Counted from the stretch's first letter, positions 47,782 to 57,153 are shown. The stretch is DNA of 64,000 nt from Arthrobacter saudimassiliensis (GCA_900016675.1 LN483070.1:558001-622000), one strand, 5' to 3'. Translations and numbers: made by a program. The notes: a model not told the origin generated them from the letters alone.

Positions 47782-49314
47782 ATGACAGCCACCGTGAACG
47801 GCGGAAGCGGACCGGACGGTCCCGGGGAGCGCGGCCCGATGAAGGCGGGCGGCACCGCGCACTCCGTTGCCCCTGACGCGGTGCAGGAGGCGTTGGAAGC
47901 CGCCGCTGCGTCACCGCCTTCAGCCGTCTCGGGCGAGGATCCGGAGTGGTGGCCGGCCGGTGGGGAAGGGGCGGCACGGCGTTTCGCTTCCGGGCATCCG
48001 ATGCTGACCGGTTCCCTGGTGCTGGAGGATGTCATGGCCCTGCCCCAGGGTCAGCTCGTCGAGGCCTTGGAACTGCTTGAAAGGGTGCTGTCCTGGGCCC
48101 GGGCCCAACAGGCCCGGGGCATCCACCGGCTGCAGCAGCTGGTGGAGGATGAGCTGTCTTTCTTCGACCGGACGGATCCACAGCTGGCGTTTCGGGCGGC
48201 CGCTTCGGAGGTCGGGGCGCTGTTGTGCCTGCCGCCGCTGACGGCCCAGCGGCTTATGGCTGAGTCGCAGACGCTTGCTGCCGACTGTCCCGAAACCCTG
48301 GCACGGCTGGAGGATGGCCGGCTTACCTACGGCCAGGCGCAGGCCGTTGCCCGTGTGGTTGCAGGATTGGGCGGCGAGGACCGGGAGCGGGTCGAGCAGA
48401 TGATGCTGGGGAAGGCGAAGGACCTGACCGCTGCCCAGCTCGAGCGCATCGGACGTAGGCACCGGGACGCCCTGCTCACCGAGGCTCAGCTGGCCAGGCA
48501 GCATCGCCAGGCCCGGGCTGAACGCTCGGTGTGGCTGCGTCCGGAACCGGAGGGCATGGTGCAGCTGTCGGCTTTCCTTCCGGCTGCCCAGGGGCAGGGC
48601 ATCTACGGCATGCTCACCACGGCGGCCCGAGGCGAACAGGCGGCGGGGGATCCCCGGACACTGAACCAGCTGCGCGCCGACATCTTCACGGCGTTGCTGA
48701 CCGGCGATCCTCAATGCAGTCCGCCCGTCGAGGGGGCCGGGCGCTCTGATGGACAGGAGCATCCCGGTGCCCGCCCTGGCCCCACGGCTGCCAGGCCGAC
48801 CGGAGAAACGCGATGCGAAGTTATGGTCCTGCTCACCGCGGAGACGCTGCTGGGGCTGAGCGGTCAACCTGCAGAACTGAACGGATATGGTTCCATCAGC
48901 CCTGAGACGGCCCGGGCACTGGTGGAATCGGCTTCACACCTCACCGCCCTGCTGACCGATTCCCTGCACGGAGAGGTCCTGGCCGTGGGTGCCCGACGTC
49001 GTGTTCCCGACAGTGTGAAGCGGTGGCTGCAGGCCAGGGACGGGACCTGCCGATTCCCCGGATGCAGCGCCGGAACCGTTGCCGCCGAGATCGACCACAC
49101 CGTGCCCTACACGCAGGGCGGAAGCACCGACCATCGGAATCTCGCCTGTCTGTGCCGGAAACACCACCGGCTCAAGACGCTCGGATTCTGGCGCGCCCGA
49201 CAGCCGGAGCCCGGGTACCTCATCTGGACATCGCCGACCGGCCGGACGTACCTGACCGAGCCGCAGCTGATCCTGCAACGGGGCCGGGAGGAACCTGAGC
49301 CGGCCCCGTTCTAG
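47782..49314 (+). CDS. DUF222 / HNH endonuclease domain protein (13E12-type)
   Basis: About 510 residues. DUF222 occupies roughly 80-370; a C-terminal HNH nuclease domain shows CRFPGCSAGTVAAEIDH and CLCRKHHRLK with the zinc cysteines and the catalytic His. These proteins are multi-copy in actinobacteria, and their biology is unclear. The start is uncertain: ATG 47782 has GGAATGGGG upstream, while ATG 47752 would add ten residues. No flanking repeats mark it as mobile here. Confidence 0.88.
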   Translation: MTATVNGGSGPDGPGERGPMKAGGTAHSVAPDAVQEALEAAAASPPSAVSGEDPEWWPAGGEGAARRFASGHPMLTGSLVLEDVMALPQGQLVEALELLERVLSWARAQQARGIHRLQQLVEDELSFFDRTDPQLAFRAAASEVGALLCLPPLTAQRLMAESQTLAADCPETLARLEDGRLTYGQAQAVARVVAGLGGEDRERVEQMMLGKAKDLTAAQLERIGRRHRDALLTEAQLARQHRQARAERSVWLRPEPEGMVQLSAFLPAAQGQGIYGMLTTAARGEQAAGDPRTLNQLRADIFTALLTGDPQCSPPVEGAGRSDGQEHPGARPGPTAARPTGETRCEVMVLLTAETLLGLSGQPAELNGYGSISPETARALVESASHLTALLTDSLHGEVLAVGARRRVPDSVKRWLQARDGTCRFPGCSAGTVAAEIDHTVPYTQGGSTDHRNLACLCRKHHRLKTLGFWRARQPEPGYLIWTSPTGRTYLTEPQLILQRGREEPEPAPF

Positions 49315-49399
49315 AGGGAACCCTTGCGGAAGCGGTACCGGTGGCGCCCGGCGGCAGCCCATGCGGGAGCTGCAGCTGTCAGCAGGAGCCGCGGAGGCC

Positions 49400-49675
49400 T
49401 CAGCCGCCGGCTACTGACTGCAGCACCAGCACTTCGGTACCGCCGACGATTGAGCCGCCCCGGGACGCGATATCGCGGATGTCCTCCCCGTCCACATATA
49501 TGTTCACGTAGCGGCGGACGCCCCCGGCTTCGTCACAGATCCGAGTGAAGATCCGCGGGTACTGAATGCGCAGGGCGGCAAGCAGGCCGTCAACCGTGGG
49601 TGCCTCGGGGACGACTTGCAGGACGCGCCGTCCGTCCACAGCCTCGGCCAAAGACGCCGGCAGCACCAGCCGCAC
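49400..49675 (-). CDS. MoaD/ThiS-like ubiquitin-fold protein
   Basis: About 91 residues ending in the diagnostic Gly-Gly (VLVLQSVAGG), with IYVDGEDIRDI and GGTEVLVL strands of the beta-grasp fold. Such proteins are activated at the C-terminus and carry sulfur. The GTG at 49675 is a minimal start. The frame stays open upstream through a Thr/Gly/Ala repeat to ATG 49855 or GTG 49846, inside the end of the BNR gene, so the real N-terminus may be longer. It is paired with the BNR-repeat gene; no moaE or thi gene is near. Confidence 0.78.
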   Translation of the reverse strand: MRLVLPASLAEAVDGRRVLQVVPEAPTVDGLLAALRIQYPRIFTRICDEAGGVRRYVNIYVDGEDIRDIASRGGSIVGGTEVLVLQSVAGG

Positions 49676-49703
49676 GGCCGACGGGTTCGTCGTCGTCCCC
49701 GGG

Positions 49704-49793
49704 CCCGTCGCCGCCGCCCCCGGGCCCGTCGCCCCCGCGCCCGTCGCCGCCGCCCCCGCGCCCGTCGCCGACTGGCCCGTCGTCGTCCCCGAC
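49704..49793. repeat. Alternating 21/15-bp GC-rich tandem repeat
   Basis: Units each beginning CCCGTCG: 21 bp (49704), 15 bp (49725), 21 bp (49740), 15 bp (49761), 18 bp (49776). All are multiples of three, so copy changes would keep the MoaD-like frame open on the minus strand, encoding a Thr-Gly-Ala/Pro pattern. Confidence 0.85.
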
Positions 49794-49823
49794 CTAGCAG
49801 GACCCGCCGTCGTGGCCGGTGAC

Positions 49824-50909
49824 CTAGAGCTGGACGGCGCGGACACAGAGCACATCCGGAAGATTCGCAGCGACCAGGTTGAACGATTCGCCCTCGTCGG
49901 CGCTGGCATACACCTCCCCGCCCCGGGTGCCGAAGTAAACGCCCACCGGATCGGCGTTGTCGACGTCGGCGGCATCGCGCAGGACAGCGTTGAAGTCGTA
50001 GGCAGGCAGCCCGTCGTTGAACCGTTCCCAGCTGTCCCCGGCGTCCCGGCTGCGGTAGACCGCCGGGCGTCCCTGCGGCGGATTGCGCTCTTCACCGGAC
50101 CCCATGGGAATGGTCCAGATCGTGTCCGGCCGGGACGGGTGGGCCAGCACCACGAAGCCGAAATCCGAGGACAGTCCGTCGGCAATGGAGATCCACTGCC
50201 CGCCGGCGTCGTCGCTGCGGTACACCCCGCCGTGGTTCTGCGCGTAGAGCCGCTGCGGGTTTCCGGCATCACGGGCGATCTTGTGGACGCACTGGCCAAA
50301 CTCGGGGTACTTCTCCGGCTGGAAGTCCGCGATGATCCCCGCGTTGGCCGGCGTCCAGCTGCCGCCGGCGTCGTCGGAGCGGTACACGCCGCCGGTGCTC
50401 ATGGCGACGTGGACCGTGTCGTCCACGGGGCTGGTGGAGATGCTGTGCGCGGCGGGCCCGCCGTAGCCTTCGCCCCACTCGGTGCGGTGCGGGTGGTCCC
50501 ACAGCCCGCGCATCAGTTCGAAGCTGCGGCCTCCGTCCTCGGAGCGGAACACGGAGATCGGTTCGCAGCCGGCCCATACGACGCCGGGCCGGTCCGCGGT
50601 GTCCGGATACAGCTGCCAGATGCGGTGGAGCGTGGCGCCGGTGTCATCGGGGAACGCGATCGCCGGACCGTCGGGCTCCTGCCAGCTCCGCCCGAGGTCT
50701 TCGGAGATCGCCACATTGGTGCCCCACCACTCCGACCGGACACCCGCCAGCAGGCGCGGCGGGCCGTCCCGGGTATCGAACGCCAGGGAGGGAACCTCGG
50801 ACGCGGCAAAGTGCGGGCCGGTCAGGTCCCAGTTCCTGCGGTCTGGGCTGCTGGCCAGCCAGAGGCCTTTGCGGGTTCCGATGGCGACGACGGTCGACGG
50901 CGCGTCCAT
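49824..50909 (-). CDS. BNR/sialidase-like beta-propeller protein
   Basis: 361 residues with at least five Asp-box-like repeats (SEDGGRSFE, SDDAGGSWT, SDDAGGQWI, SRDAGDSWE, SADEGESFN), the signature of sialidase/BNR propellers. No signal peptide is visible and the arginine triad of true sialidases is not obvious, so enzymatic activity is doubtful. ATG 50909 is chosen; ATG 50918 is possible. Followed by the MoaD-like gene on the same strand. Confidence 0.8.
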   Translation of the reverse strand: MDAPSTVVAIGTRKGLWLASSPDRRNWDLTGPHFAASEVPSLAFDTRDGPPRLLAGVRSEWWGTNVAISEDLGRSWQEPDGPAIAFPDDTGATLHRIWQLYPDTADRPGVVWAGCEPISVFRSEDGGRSFELMRGLWDHPHRTEWGEGYGGPAAHSISTSPVDDTVHVAMSTGGVYRSDDAGGSWTPANAGIIADFQPEKYPEFGQCVHKIARDAGNPQRLYAQNHGGVYRSDDAGGQWISIADGLSSDFGFVVLAHPSRPDTIWTIPMGSGEERNPPQGRPAVYRSRDAGDSWERFNDGLPAYDFNAVLRDAADVDNADPVGVYFGTRGGEVYASADEGESFNLVAANLPDVLCVRAVQL

Positions 50910-51085
50910 GCGACCCATTCCAGCATCGCGGTGCCGGGCCGACAAGGGGGAAAATCAATTCACCCCGGCCACGGGCGCCCCGCTCGGGCAGGAGTGGAGG
51001 GGCGGCACCGCGCAGAACCCCGCCCCGGTGCCGCCGGAGGTGCGGCGCGTGGCATTAACCGGCCGCGCTGCGATAGGTATAGGTG

Positions 51086-51118
51086 ATGCAGCTGTTCCGG
51101 CCGGAAGCCCGTCCATGA
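51086..51118 (+). CDS. Ten-codon upstream ORF overlapping the DUF4031-HD start
   Basis: ATG 51086 opens a ten-residue peptide (MQLFRPEARP) whose TGA overlaps the next ATG in the sequence ATGA. It could couple translation of the downstream gene, which lacks a strong ribosome site. It may be chance. Confidence 0.3.
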   Translation: MQLFRPEARP

Positions 51119-52134
51119 TCTACATCGACCCGCCGATGTGGCCGGCGCACGGCACCCTCTTCTCCCACCTGGTCTCGGACACCAGCCTGCAGGAGCTGCA
51201 CGCCTTCGCCGGCCGCTGCGGCATCAGCCCCCGGGCCTTCGACGGCGACCACTACGATGTTCCCGCCCACCGGCACGACGAGCTCGTGGCCGCCGGCGCG
51301 GTGGCCGTGGACTGCGGCAGCCTGGTCCGCATCCTCATCGCCAGCGGACTGCGGATCCCGGCCCGGGAGCGGCCCGGCGCCCTGGTCCGCCCGCTGATGG
51401 AGCGCTGGCACCGGCTGCTGCCGCAGCACCCCGACCTCGGTACCGCCCTGCTGGAGCGGTGGAACGAACCCCACCGCCGCTATCACGACCGGCGGCACCT
51501 GCTCCAGGTCCTCGAGGCCCTCGACCTGCTCGCCGGTGACCGGGTACCCCGGCCGACGGCGCTCGCCGCCTGGTTCCACGACGCCGTGTACGCCGGGCAG
51601 GCAGGGGCCGACGAGGAAGCCTCGGCCCGGCTGGCCGAAGACCTGCTGCCCGCCGCCGGAGTAAGTGCCGGTGAGGTCGCCGAGACCGCCCGGCTGGTCC
51701 GCCTGACGGCGCAGCACCGCCCGGCGGACGGGGACGACGACGGCGCGCTGCTCTCCGACGCGGACCTGGCCGTGCTGAGCCGGGATCCCGGCGGATACGC
51801 CGCATATGTCCGCGACATAAGGGCCGAATACGCACACGTGCCCGAAGAGGCGTTCCGCCAGGGCCGGCGGCAGGTGCTGGAGGGCCTGCTGGCCGCCGAC
51901 CGGCTCTACGCCACCGCGGAGGGCCGGCGCCGCTGGGAGGACCGGGCCCGCCGGAACCTTGCCGCGGAGCTGGCCGGATTGGACGCGCCGTCCGCGCCGG
52001 CGGCCGCCCCCACTCCGCCTGCCGCTCCCACGGGGGCCGCCCCCACCGGAGCCGCCCCCTCGCCGTCGGCCGCCCCCGCACTGCCGGCCGCCGAGCCGGA
52101 CCCGGTTCCCGGCCCGCACCGGACCCGCCCGTGA
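51115..52134 (+). CDS. DUF4031 - HD domain fusion protein
   Basis: 339 residues. The first 85 (IYIDPPMWPAHGTLFSHLVSD, FDGDHYDVP, DCGSLVRILIASGL) match DUF4031. The rest is an HD-type metal-dependent phosphohydrolase-like domain with RRYHDRRHLLQVLEAL, AAWFHDAVY and later His/Asp residues, followed by an Ala/Pro tail of about 50 residues. Substrate unknown, perhaps a nucleotide. It overlaps the MFS gene by four bases. Confidence 0.8.
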   Translation: MIYIDPPMWPAHGTLFSHLVSDTSLQELHAFAGRCGISPRAFDGDHYDVPAHRHDELVAAGAVAVDCGSLVRILIASGLRIPARERPGALVRPLMERWHRLLPQHPDLGTALLERWNEPHRRYHDRRHLLQVLEALDLLAGDRVPRPTALAAWFHDAVYAGQAGADEEASARLAEDLLPAAGVSAGEVAETARLVRLTAQHRPADGDDDGALLSDADLAVLSRDPGGYAAYVRDIRAEYAHVPEEAFRQGRRQVLEGLLAADRLYATAEGRRRWEDRARRNLAAELAGLDAPSAPAAAPTPPAAPTGAAPTGAAPSPSAAPALPAAEPDPVPGPHRTRP

Positions 52135-53360
52135 GCTCCGGCACCGCCGGGGCAGATTTCACCGGCCACCCCAGGGGCAGCCGCGGCTACCGGGGCGTGC
52201 TCGTCGGGCTGGCCGCTGCCGGCGTCGCGACCTTCGCCCAGCTCTACTCCCTGCAGGGCGTCCTGCCGGACCTGGCCGCGGACCTGGACCTGCCCGAATC
52301 CTCCGCGGCGCTCACCGTCTCCGCCGCGACTCTCGGCCTGGCCCTCGCGGTCATCCCGTGGTCCGCCGCCGCGGACCGGTTCGGCCGCCTGCCGGCGATG
52401 CGCGCCGCGATCCTGGCGGCGGTCGTCCTCGGGCTCTCCGTTCCGCTGGCCGACAGCTTCTCCCTGCTGCTGGTGCTGCGCTTCCTTGAGGGCGCGGCGC
52501 TGGGCGGCATTCCCGCCGTCGCGCTGGCCTACCTTAGTGAAGAGGTCGACGCGCGGTCCGCCGCCCTGGCGGCCGGCACCTATGTTTCCGGCACGACGGT
52601 GGGGGGACTGGCCGGCCGGATCATCGCCGCGCCGCTCGCCGAGGCCGTCGGATGGCGGCTCGGCGTGGCGGCGGTCAGCGTGCTGGCGGCCCTGGCCGCG
52701 GTCGTCTTCATGCTCACCGCGCCCCGCCAGCGCGGCTTCACGCCCGCCGCCGACGGCGACCGGCTGGCCCGCAGGCTGGCAGCCAACCTGCGCGAACCCC
52801 GCCTGCTCGTGCTGTACCTGCAGGGCTTCCTGCTGATGGGCGGCTTCGTGGCCGTCTACAACTATCTCGGGTTCCGGCTGGTCAACCCGCCCTTCGGGCT
52901 GCCGCAGTCGGTGGCCGCGTCCCTGTTCCTGGCCTATCTGGCCGGCACCTGGTCCTCCCGTGCCGCCGGCCGGCTGACCGGCCGCCCGCAGCTGGGCCGC
53001 CGGCGGGTCCTGCTGGGCGCGATCGCCGTCATGGGGGCCGGGCTGGCCCTGACGGTCCTGCCGTTCCTGCCCGCGGTGGTCGCCGGGCTGGTGGTGTTCA
53101 CTGCCGGGTTCTTCGGTGCCCACGCCGTCGCCTCCGGCTGGGTGCCGGTGATCGCCGTCGAGGGCCGCGCGCAGGCCTCCTCGCTGTACAACCTCGGCTA
53201 CTACGCCGGATCCAGCCTGCTCGGCTGGGTGGGCGGCTTCTTCTTCCAGGACGCCGGTTGGGCGGCCCTGGCCGGGTTCGTGGCAGCGCTCATGGCCGTC
53301 GCCGCGCTCGCCGCCGCGCTGGTGCTGCGCGCCGACGCCGGTGCTCCCGCCCGCACCTGA
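52131..53360 (+). CDS. MFS transporter (DHA1/YnfM-like)
   Basis: 409 residues, twelve hydrophobic segments. It has YSLQGVLPDLAADLDLPESSAALTVSAATLGLALAVIPWSAAADRFGR in two conserved blocks, the latter carrying motif A, and matches the inner-membrane transporter YnfM group. GTG start in the overlap with the HD gene. Probable drug or metabolite exporter. Confidence 0.9.
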   Translation: MSSGTAGADFTGHPRGSRGYRGVLVGLAAAGVATFAQLYSLQGVLPDLAADLDLPESSAALTVSAATLGLALAVIPWSAAADRFGRLPAMRAAILAAVVLGLSVPLADSFSLLLVLRFLEGAALGGIPAVALAYLSEEVDARSAALAAGTYVSGTTVGGLAGRIIAAPLAEAVGWRLGVAAVSVLAALAAVVFMLTAPRQRGFTPAADGDRLARRLAANLREPRLLVLYLQGFLLMGGFVAVYNYLGFRLVNPPFGLPQSVAASLFLAYLAGTWSSRAAGRLTGRPQLGRRRVLLGAIAVMGAGLALTVLPFLPAVVAGLVVFTAGFFGAHAVASGWVPVIAVEGRAQASSLYNLGYYAGSSLLGWVGGFFFQDAGWAALAGFVAALMAVAALAAALVLRADAGAPART

Positions 53361-53388
53361 GCGCGTGCCGCCGCCGTAGGCTGGAACG

Positions 53389-54744
53389 GTGAATACGCGC
53401 ACGCAGCCGCACCGGGGGACCGGGCGGCAGATCCTGGCCCTGGCGGTGCCGGCGCTCGGCGCCCTGATCGCCGAGCCGATGTTCCTGCTCGCCGACTCCG
53501 CGATTGTCGGGCACCTCGGCGTCGCCGAACTCGCCGGCCTGGGCCTGGCCTCCACCATCCTGCAGACCGCGGTCGGGCTGATGGTGTTCCTCGCCTACTC
53601 CACCACCGGCACCGTGGCCCGCTTCCTGGGGGCCGGCCGCCGGGGCGACGCCGTGGCCGCCGGACGTGACGGCATCTACCTGGCGGTACTGCTGGGCCTG
53701 CTGCTCTCGGCCGCCGGCACCCTCCTGGCTCCCGCGCTGGCCACCGCCCTGGGCGCCGACGGCGCGGTGCACCGCTTCGCGGTCGACTATCTGCAGTGGT
53801 CCATGCCCGGCCTGACCGCCATGCTCGTGGTCCTGGCCGCCACCGGCATGCTGCGCGGGCTGCAGGACACCAAGACGCCGCTGCTGGTCGCTGGCGTCGG
53901 GTTCGCGGTGAACATCGGCCTGAACTTCCTGCTCGTGTACGGGGCGGGACTGTCCGTGGCCGGGTCGGCGATGGGCACCAGCCTCACCCAGCTGGGCATG
54001 GCCCTGGTGTACGTACTGATGCTTGCCCGGATGGCCCGCCGCGAGGGCACCCGGCTCCGGCCGGACCCGCACGGCGTCCGCGCCGTCGCCCGGGTCGGCT
54101 CGTGGCTGATGCTGCGTACCCTCAGCCTGCGCGTGGCGGTGCTGGCCGCCGTCGTCGTCGCCACCGCCCAGGGGCCGGTGCAGCTGGCCGCGCATCAGCT
54201 GGTGATGACCGTGTTTACCTTCCTCGCCTTCGCCCTCGACGCGCTGGCCATCGCCGCGCAGGCCCTGATCGGCAAGGAGCTCGGCGCCGGCAACGCCCCG
54301 CTGGTGCGCCGGCTGACCGGCACCATGGTGCGCTGGGGCGTGGGCTTCGGCGTGCTCACCGGGGCCGCCCTGGCCCTGGCCGCCCCGCACCTGGGTGCGC
54401 TGTTCAGCCCGGATCCCGGCGTGCAGCAGGCCATGGCCGCCGGCCTGTTCGTGCTCGCCGCGGCGCAGCCGATCTGCGGGCTGGTGTTCGTGCTCGACGG
54501 CGTGCTGATCGGTGCCGGGGACGCCCGCTACCTGGCCCTGACCGGGCTGCTGAACCTGGCCGCCTATCTGCCGCTGCTCTGGGCGGTGCACCTGGCCGCT
54601 CCGACCGGCAGCGCGGCCACGGCCTGGCTGTGGGCCGCCTTCGGGCTCGGGTACATGCTGGCCCGGGCGCTGACCCTGTCCTGGCGGGCCCGCCAGGAGG
54701 CGTGGATGGTTCCCGGTGCGACAGCAGGCAGGGCGAACGACTAA
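53389..54744 (+). CDS. MATE family efflux transporter (DinF-like)
   Basis: 451 residues with twelve hydrophobic segments in two halves; AVPALGALIAEPMFLLADSAIVGHLGVAELAGLGLAS is the MATE start, read in two blocks. Uses an ion gradient to export toxic compounds. GTG start; 28 bp after the MFS gene, same strand. Confidence 0.92.
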   Translation: MNTRTQPHRGTGRQILALAVPALGALIAEPMFLLADSAIVGHLGVAELAGLGLASTILQTAVGLMVFLAYSTTGTVARFLGAGRRGDAVAAGRDGIYLAVLLGLLLSAAGTLLAPALATALGADGAVHRFAVDYLQWSMPGLTAMLVVLAATGMLRGLQDTKTPLLVAGVGFAVNIGLNFLLVYGAGLSVAGSAMGTSLTQLGMALVYVLMLARMARREGTRLRPDPHGVRAVARVGSWLMLRTLSLRVAVLAAVVVATAQGPVQLAAHQLVMTVFTFLAFALDALAIAAQALIGKELGAGNAPLVRRLTGTMVRWGVGFGVLTGAALALAAPHLGALFSPDPGVQQAMAAGLFVLAAAQPICGLVFVLDGVLIGAGDARYLALTGLLNLAAYLPLLWAVHLAAPTGSAATAWLWAAFGLGYMLARALTLSWRARQEAWMVPGATAGRAND

Positions 54745-54795
54745 GCTTGACGGTGGCCAACCGGCCGCTCAAGCAACTTTTCCTGGAGGCTCAGC

Positions 54796-55377
54796 GTGGG
54801 CGTCAAGAATCCCGTCGCGCCGTGGACCCCGGTCCTGCTGCGCTCCGCCGCGGCCGCCGTCTACGGGCTGCTGTCCATCTTCTGGCCCACGCAGGACACC
54901 ACCTTCGTCAGCATCGCCGGCGGCCTGTACCTGCTGGTGACCGGCGTGGCCATGTGGCGGGTGGCCGCCGTGGCCGGAGCCGGTGAGGTTCCGGGCCTGC
55001 GTCCGCTGCTGCTCGCCGAATCCGCACTGTATGCCGTGGCCGGCATACTTATCGCGGCGCTGCAGGACAACTGGGTGTTCGCCCTCGCCGGGGGCGCTGC
55101 GCTGGCGGTCGGCGGCGTCGTCGAGCTGATGTTCTGGATCCGGGCGCGGTCCCGGTTCCTGCCCGCCCGTGACTGGCTGATCACCGGCGTGACCAGCATC
55201 GGGGCCGCCGTGCTGCTGCCCGTGGTGCTGCAGATGGGCCTGGACGCCCGGGCGCTGCTGGGCGTCAGCGGCGGCTCGGCCGTCATCATCGCCGTGATCC
55301 TGGCGACCTCGGGGTTCGGCGCCCGGCATGACGCCCGGCAGTCGGCGGCCCCGCGCGCCGCGGACGCCGTAAACTAA
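54796..55377 (+). CDS. Membrane protein of unknown function (DUF308-like)
   Basis: 193 residues with about six hydrophobic segments spaced as in HdeD/DUF308 proteins (SIAGGLYLLVTGVAMW, GGAALAVGGVVELMFWIRARSR). GTG start with GGAGG upstream. Function unknown. Confidence 0.75.
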   Translation: MGVKNPVAPWTPVLLRSAAAAVYGLLSIFWPTQDTTFVSIAGGLYLLVTGVAMWRVAAVAGAGEVPGLRPLLLAESALYAVAGILIAALQDNWVFALAGGAALAVGGVVELMFWIRARSRFLPARDWLITGVTSIGAAVLLPVVLQMGLDARALLGVSGGSAVIIAVILATSGFGARHDARQSAAPRAADAVN

Positions 55378-55433
55378 CAGCTACGGGTTTCTACTTTCTG
55401 TAGAAGCCGAGGAAACAGCAGGAGGACAGTTTC

Positions 55434-55853
55434 GTGGCCAAGAATACGAACGGAGACCCGCAGGAGCGGAACTCCGTGAAGGGACCGCTCGCGTTCTCCG
55501 CCGTGCTGGCAGTCATCGCCGGCGTCACCACCACCATCTTCGCCACCGGCGGCGCCGAGAAGGAACTCCGCCTGGACCTGGGCCTGATCGCCGCGGGGAT
55601 CGCCTTCATCGCGAGCCTGCTCATCTCGTCGCTGCTGCTGATGACGGAAAAGCCCAACCCCGACCACCTCAGCGCCGGCTCCGGCATCCACCGCAGCGCC
55701 GCCATGATTCCCGGCGGCGCCGGCAGCGTGGGTGCCAACCCGCAGCAGCCGCGGGCCGGGGACGACGACGCCGCGCCTGACGCCGCGCCCGGCACCGACG
55801 ACGACGGCGGCACAGCCGGCCCCGGCACGCCGCGGACCCCCGGCGCCCACTAG
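55434..55853 (+). CDS. Small membrane protein with acidic tail (139 aa)
   Basis: GTG start with AGGAGGA. Two membrane helices (LAFSAVLAVIAGVTTTIFA and LGLIAAGIAFIASLLISSLLLM), then a disordered Asp/Ala/Pro/Gly C-terminus. No family recognised with confidence. 56 bp after the preceding membrane protein. Confidence 0.72.
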   Translation: MAKNTNGDPQERNSVKGPLAFSAVLAVIAGVTTTIFATGGAEKELRLDLGLIAAGIAFIASLLISSLLLMTEKPNPDHLSAGSGIHRSAAMIPGGAGSVGANPQQPRAGDDDAAPDAAPGTDDDGGTAGPGTPRTPGAH

Positions 55854-55885
55854 CTGGTCGAGCACAGCCGGTCGAGCACAGCCCA

Positions 55886-55917
55886 ACGCCGCCGTCCCCG
55901 GAAGGGGGCGGCGGCGT
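55886..55917. terminator. Bidirectional terminator hairpin
   Basis: A 14-bp stem with one G-U pair and a GGAA loop between convergent genes. Just before it a 14-bp direct repeat (GTCGAGCACAGCC at 55857 and 55871) occurs. Confidence 0.75.
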
Positions 55918-55962
55918 CGTGCATTTGGGCGCTGTCCAGGAGCGGACGGCGCGCCCGACAGG

Positions 55963-56154
55963 TCAGTCGAAAATTTCCTTGCTGATGTCGGTGGGTGCGT
56001 CGTACTCACGGTCCGGCAGAGCCTGCAGGGCGTCCATCACGGCCCCCGAGGTGCCGGCGTCGGAGGCCTTCTGCACGATGGCGTCCTTGGAGGCGGGGTA
56101 GTCGAGGCCGCCGAGGGCCTTCTGGATATCGATCGGGCTGGGCTTGTCGGCCAT
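55963..56154 (-). CDS. DUF2795 domain protein
   Basis: 63 residues: PIDIQKALGGLDYPASKDAIVQKA followed by LQALPDREYDAPTDISKEI, the full DUF2795 pattern, predicted as a small helical domain. Start ATG with AAAGGAG. Function unknown; small soluble protein common in actinobacteria. Confidence 0.88.
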   Translation of the reverse strand: MADKPSPIDIQKALGGLDYPASKDAIVQKASDAGTSGAVMDALQALPDREYDAPTDISKEIFD

Positions 56155-56289
56155 GCGCGCTTCTCCTTTGGCAGGTTCCCGGCGTTCCCGGGCTCCTTCC
56201 TTTGTAGGCCGACGGCGGCCGCCGTGCCTAGGTAGTCCGGCCGCAGGTGCCCAAGGCGGGCCGGTCCGGGCTGCTTGGGCGCCCCGGGG

Positions 56290-57153
56290 TCAGGTCCCGA
56301 GCAGATCCGCGGCGTCGACGGAGCGGTTGGGGACGGTGGTCGGGGACTCCAGGTGCACGGCCCCGCTGGGCAGGATCCCGGCCCCGCCGTAACGCTCCAT
56401 CACCGCCCACTGCGCGGCGACATCCTCGCCGGCGTGTTCGGGCGGCAGGTTCCGCCAGAAGCCGAACCCGCCGCAGGCCTCGAGCTTGGCGCGGTCGAAC
56501 AGCACGCAGGCTCCCACCCAGGCCACCTTGTAGAGTCGCCACTCATCCGGTGCCAGGCCCAAGTCAGCGGCGGCGTGGACCAGGTTCGCGGCGTTGTGCA
56601 GGGTCCAGCGCTCCGAGCCGGGGCCGTCGCGGCGCAGATGTTCGGGCTGCACCGGACCGTCCCAGAGCTCCAGCGGTTCGCGTTCCTGCGGCCGGTCATC
56701 GCCGAGGTAGGACAGGCCCTGCACGGCCGAGCCGACGAACCCGGCGCCGCTGGAGCGGATCGCGGCCAGCATCCGGGCCAGCGATCCGGGTTCCAACCAC
56801 ACGTCATCGTCCAGGAACAGCACGTACGGCGCCGTCGCCTGGGAGAGCAGGAAGTGCCGCTGTTCGGCCAGGCCGCGGGCCGGCAGGTGCCGTTCGCGGC
56901 GGACCGGTCGGCCCTGGGCCTGCAGCACCCGGCACATGGCGTCCGCGGCCGGGTGCTCATATGAGGCGTCGCCGGTGCTCTGGTCGCTGATCAGCACGCC
57001 GAAGTCCGGATCGTCCTGCCCGGCGAGCCCGGCGAGCGTCACGGCCAGCTCGGCCGGCCGGTCGCACGTCGGGATCAGCACCTCGAGCGTCGGCGGGGCA
57101 GGGGCCTCCGACCGGGCGGCCTCCGCCCAGCGTGCGGCGCCGCGGCGGGTCAC
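56290..57153 (-). CDS. Glycosyltransferase family 2
   Basis: 287 residues with the GT-A fold start LEVLIPTCDRPAELAVTLAGL, the metal-binding LFLDDDVWL and a C-terminal PEHAGEDVAAQW segment likely bearing the catalytic base. It overlaps the hldE-like gene by four bases, so it probably acts in the same glycan pathway. Confidence 0.87.
   Translation of the reverse strand: MTRRGAARWAEAARSEAPAPPTLEVLIPTCDRPAELAVTLAGLAGQDDPDFGVLISDQSTGDASYEHPAADAMCRVLQAQGRPVRRERHLPARGLAEQRHFLLSQATAPYVLFLDDDVWLEPGSLARMLAAIRSSGAGFVGSAVQGLSYLGDDRPQEREPLELWDGPVQPEHLRRDGPGSERWTLHNAANLVHAAADLGLAPDEWRLYKVAWVGACVLFDRAKLEACGGFGFWRNLPPEHAGEDVAAQWAVMERYGGAGILPSGAVHLESPTTVPNRSVDAADLLGT

Noticed and set aside
47782-49314. HNH gene as part of a mobile element or intron
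   Set aside because: DUF222/HNH proteins are common chromosomal genes in actinobacteria; no terminal repeats or interrupted gene found.
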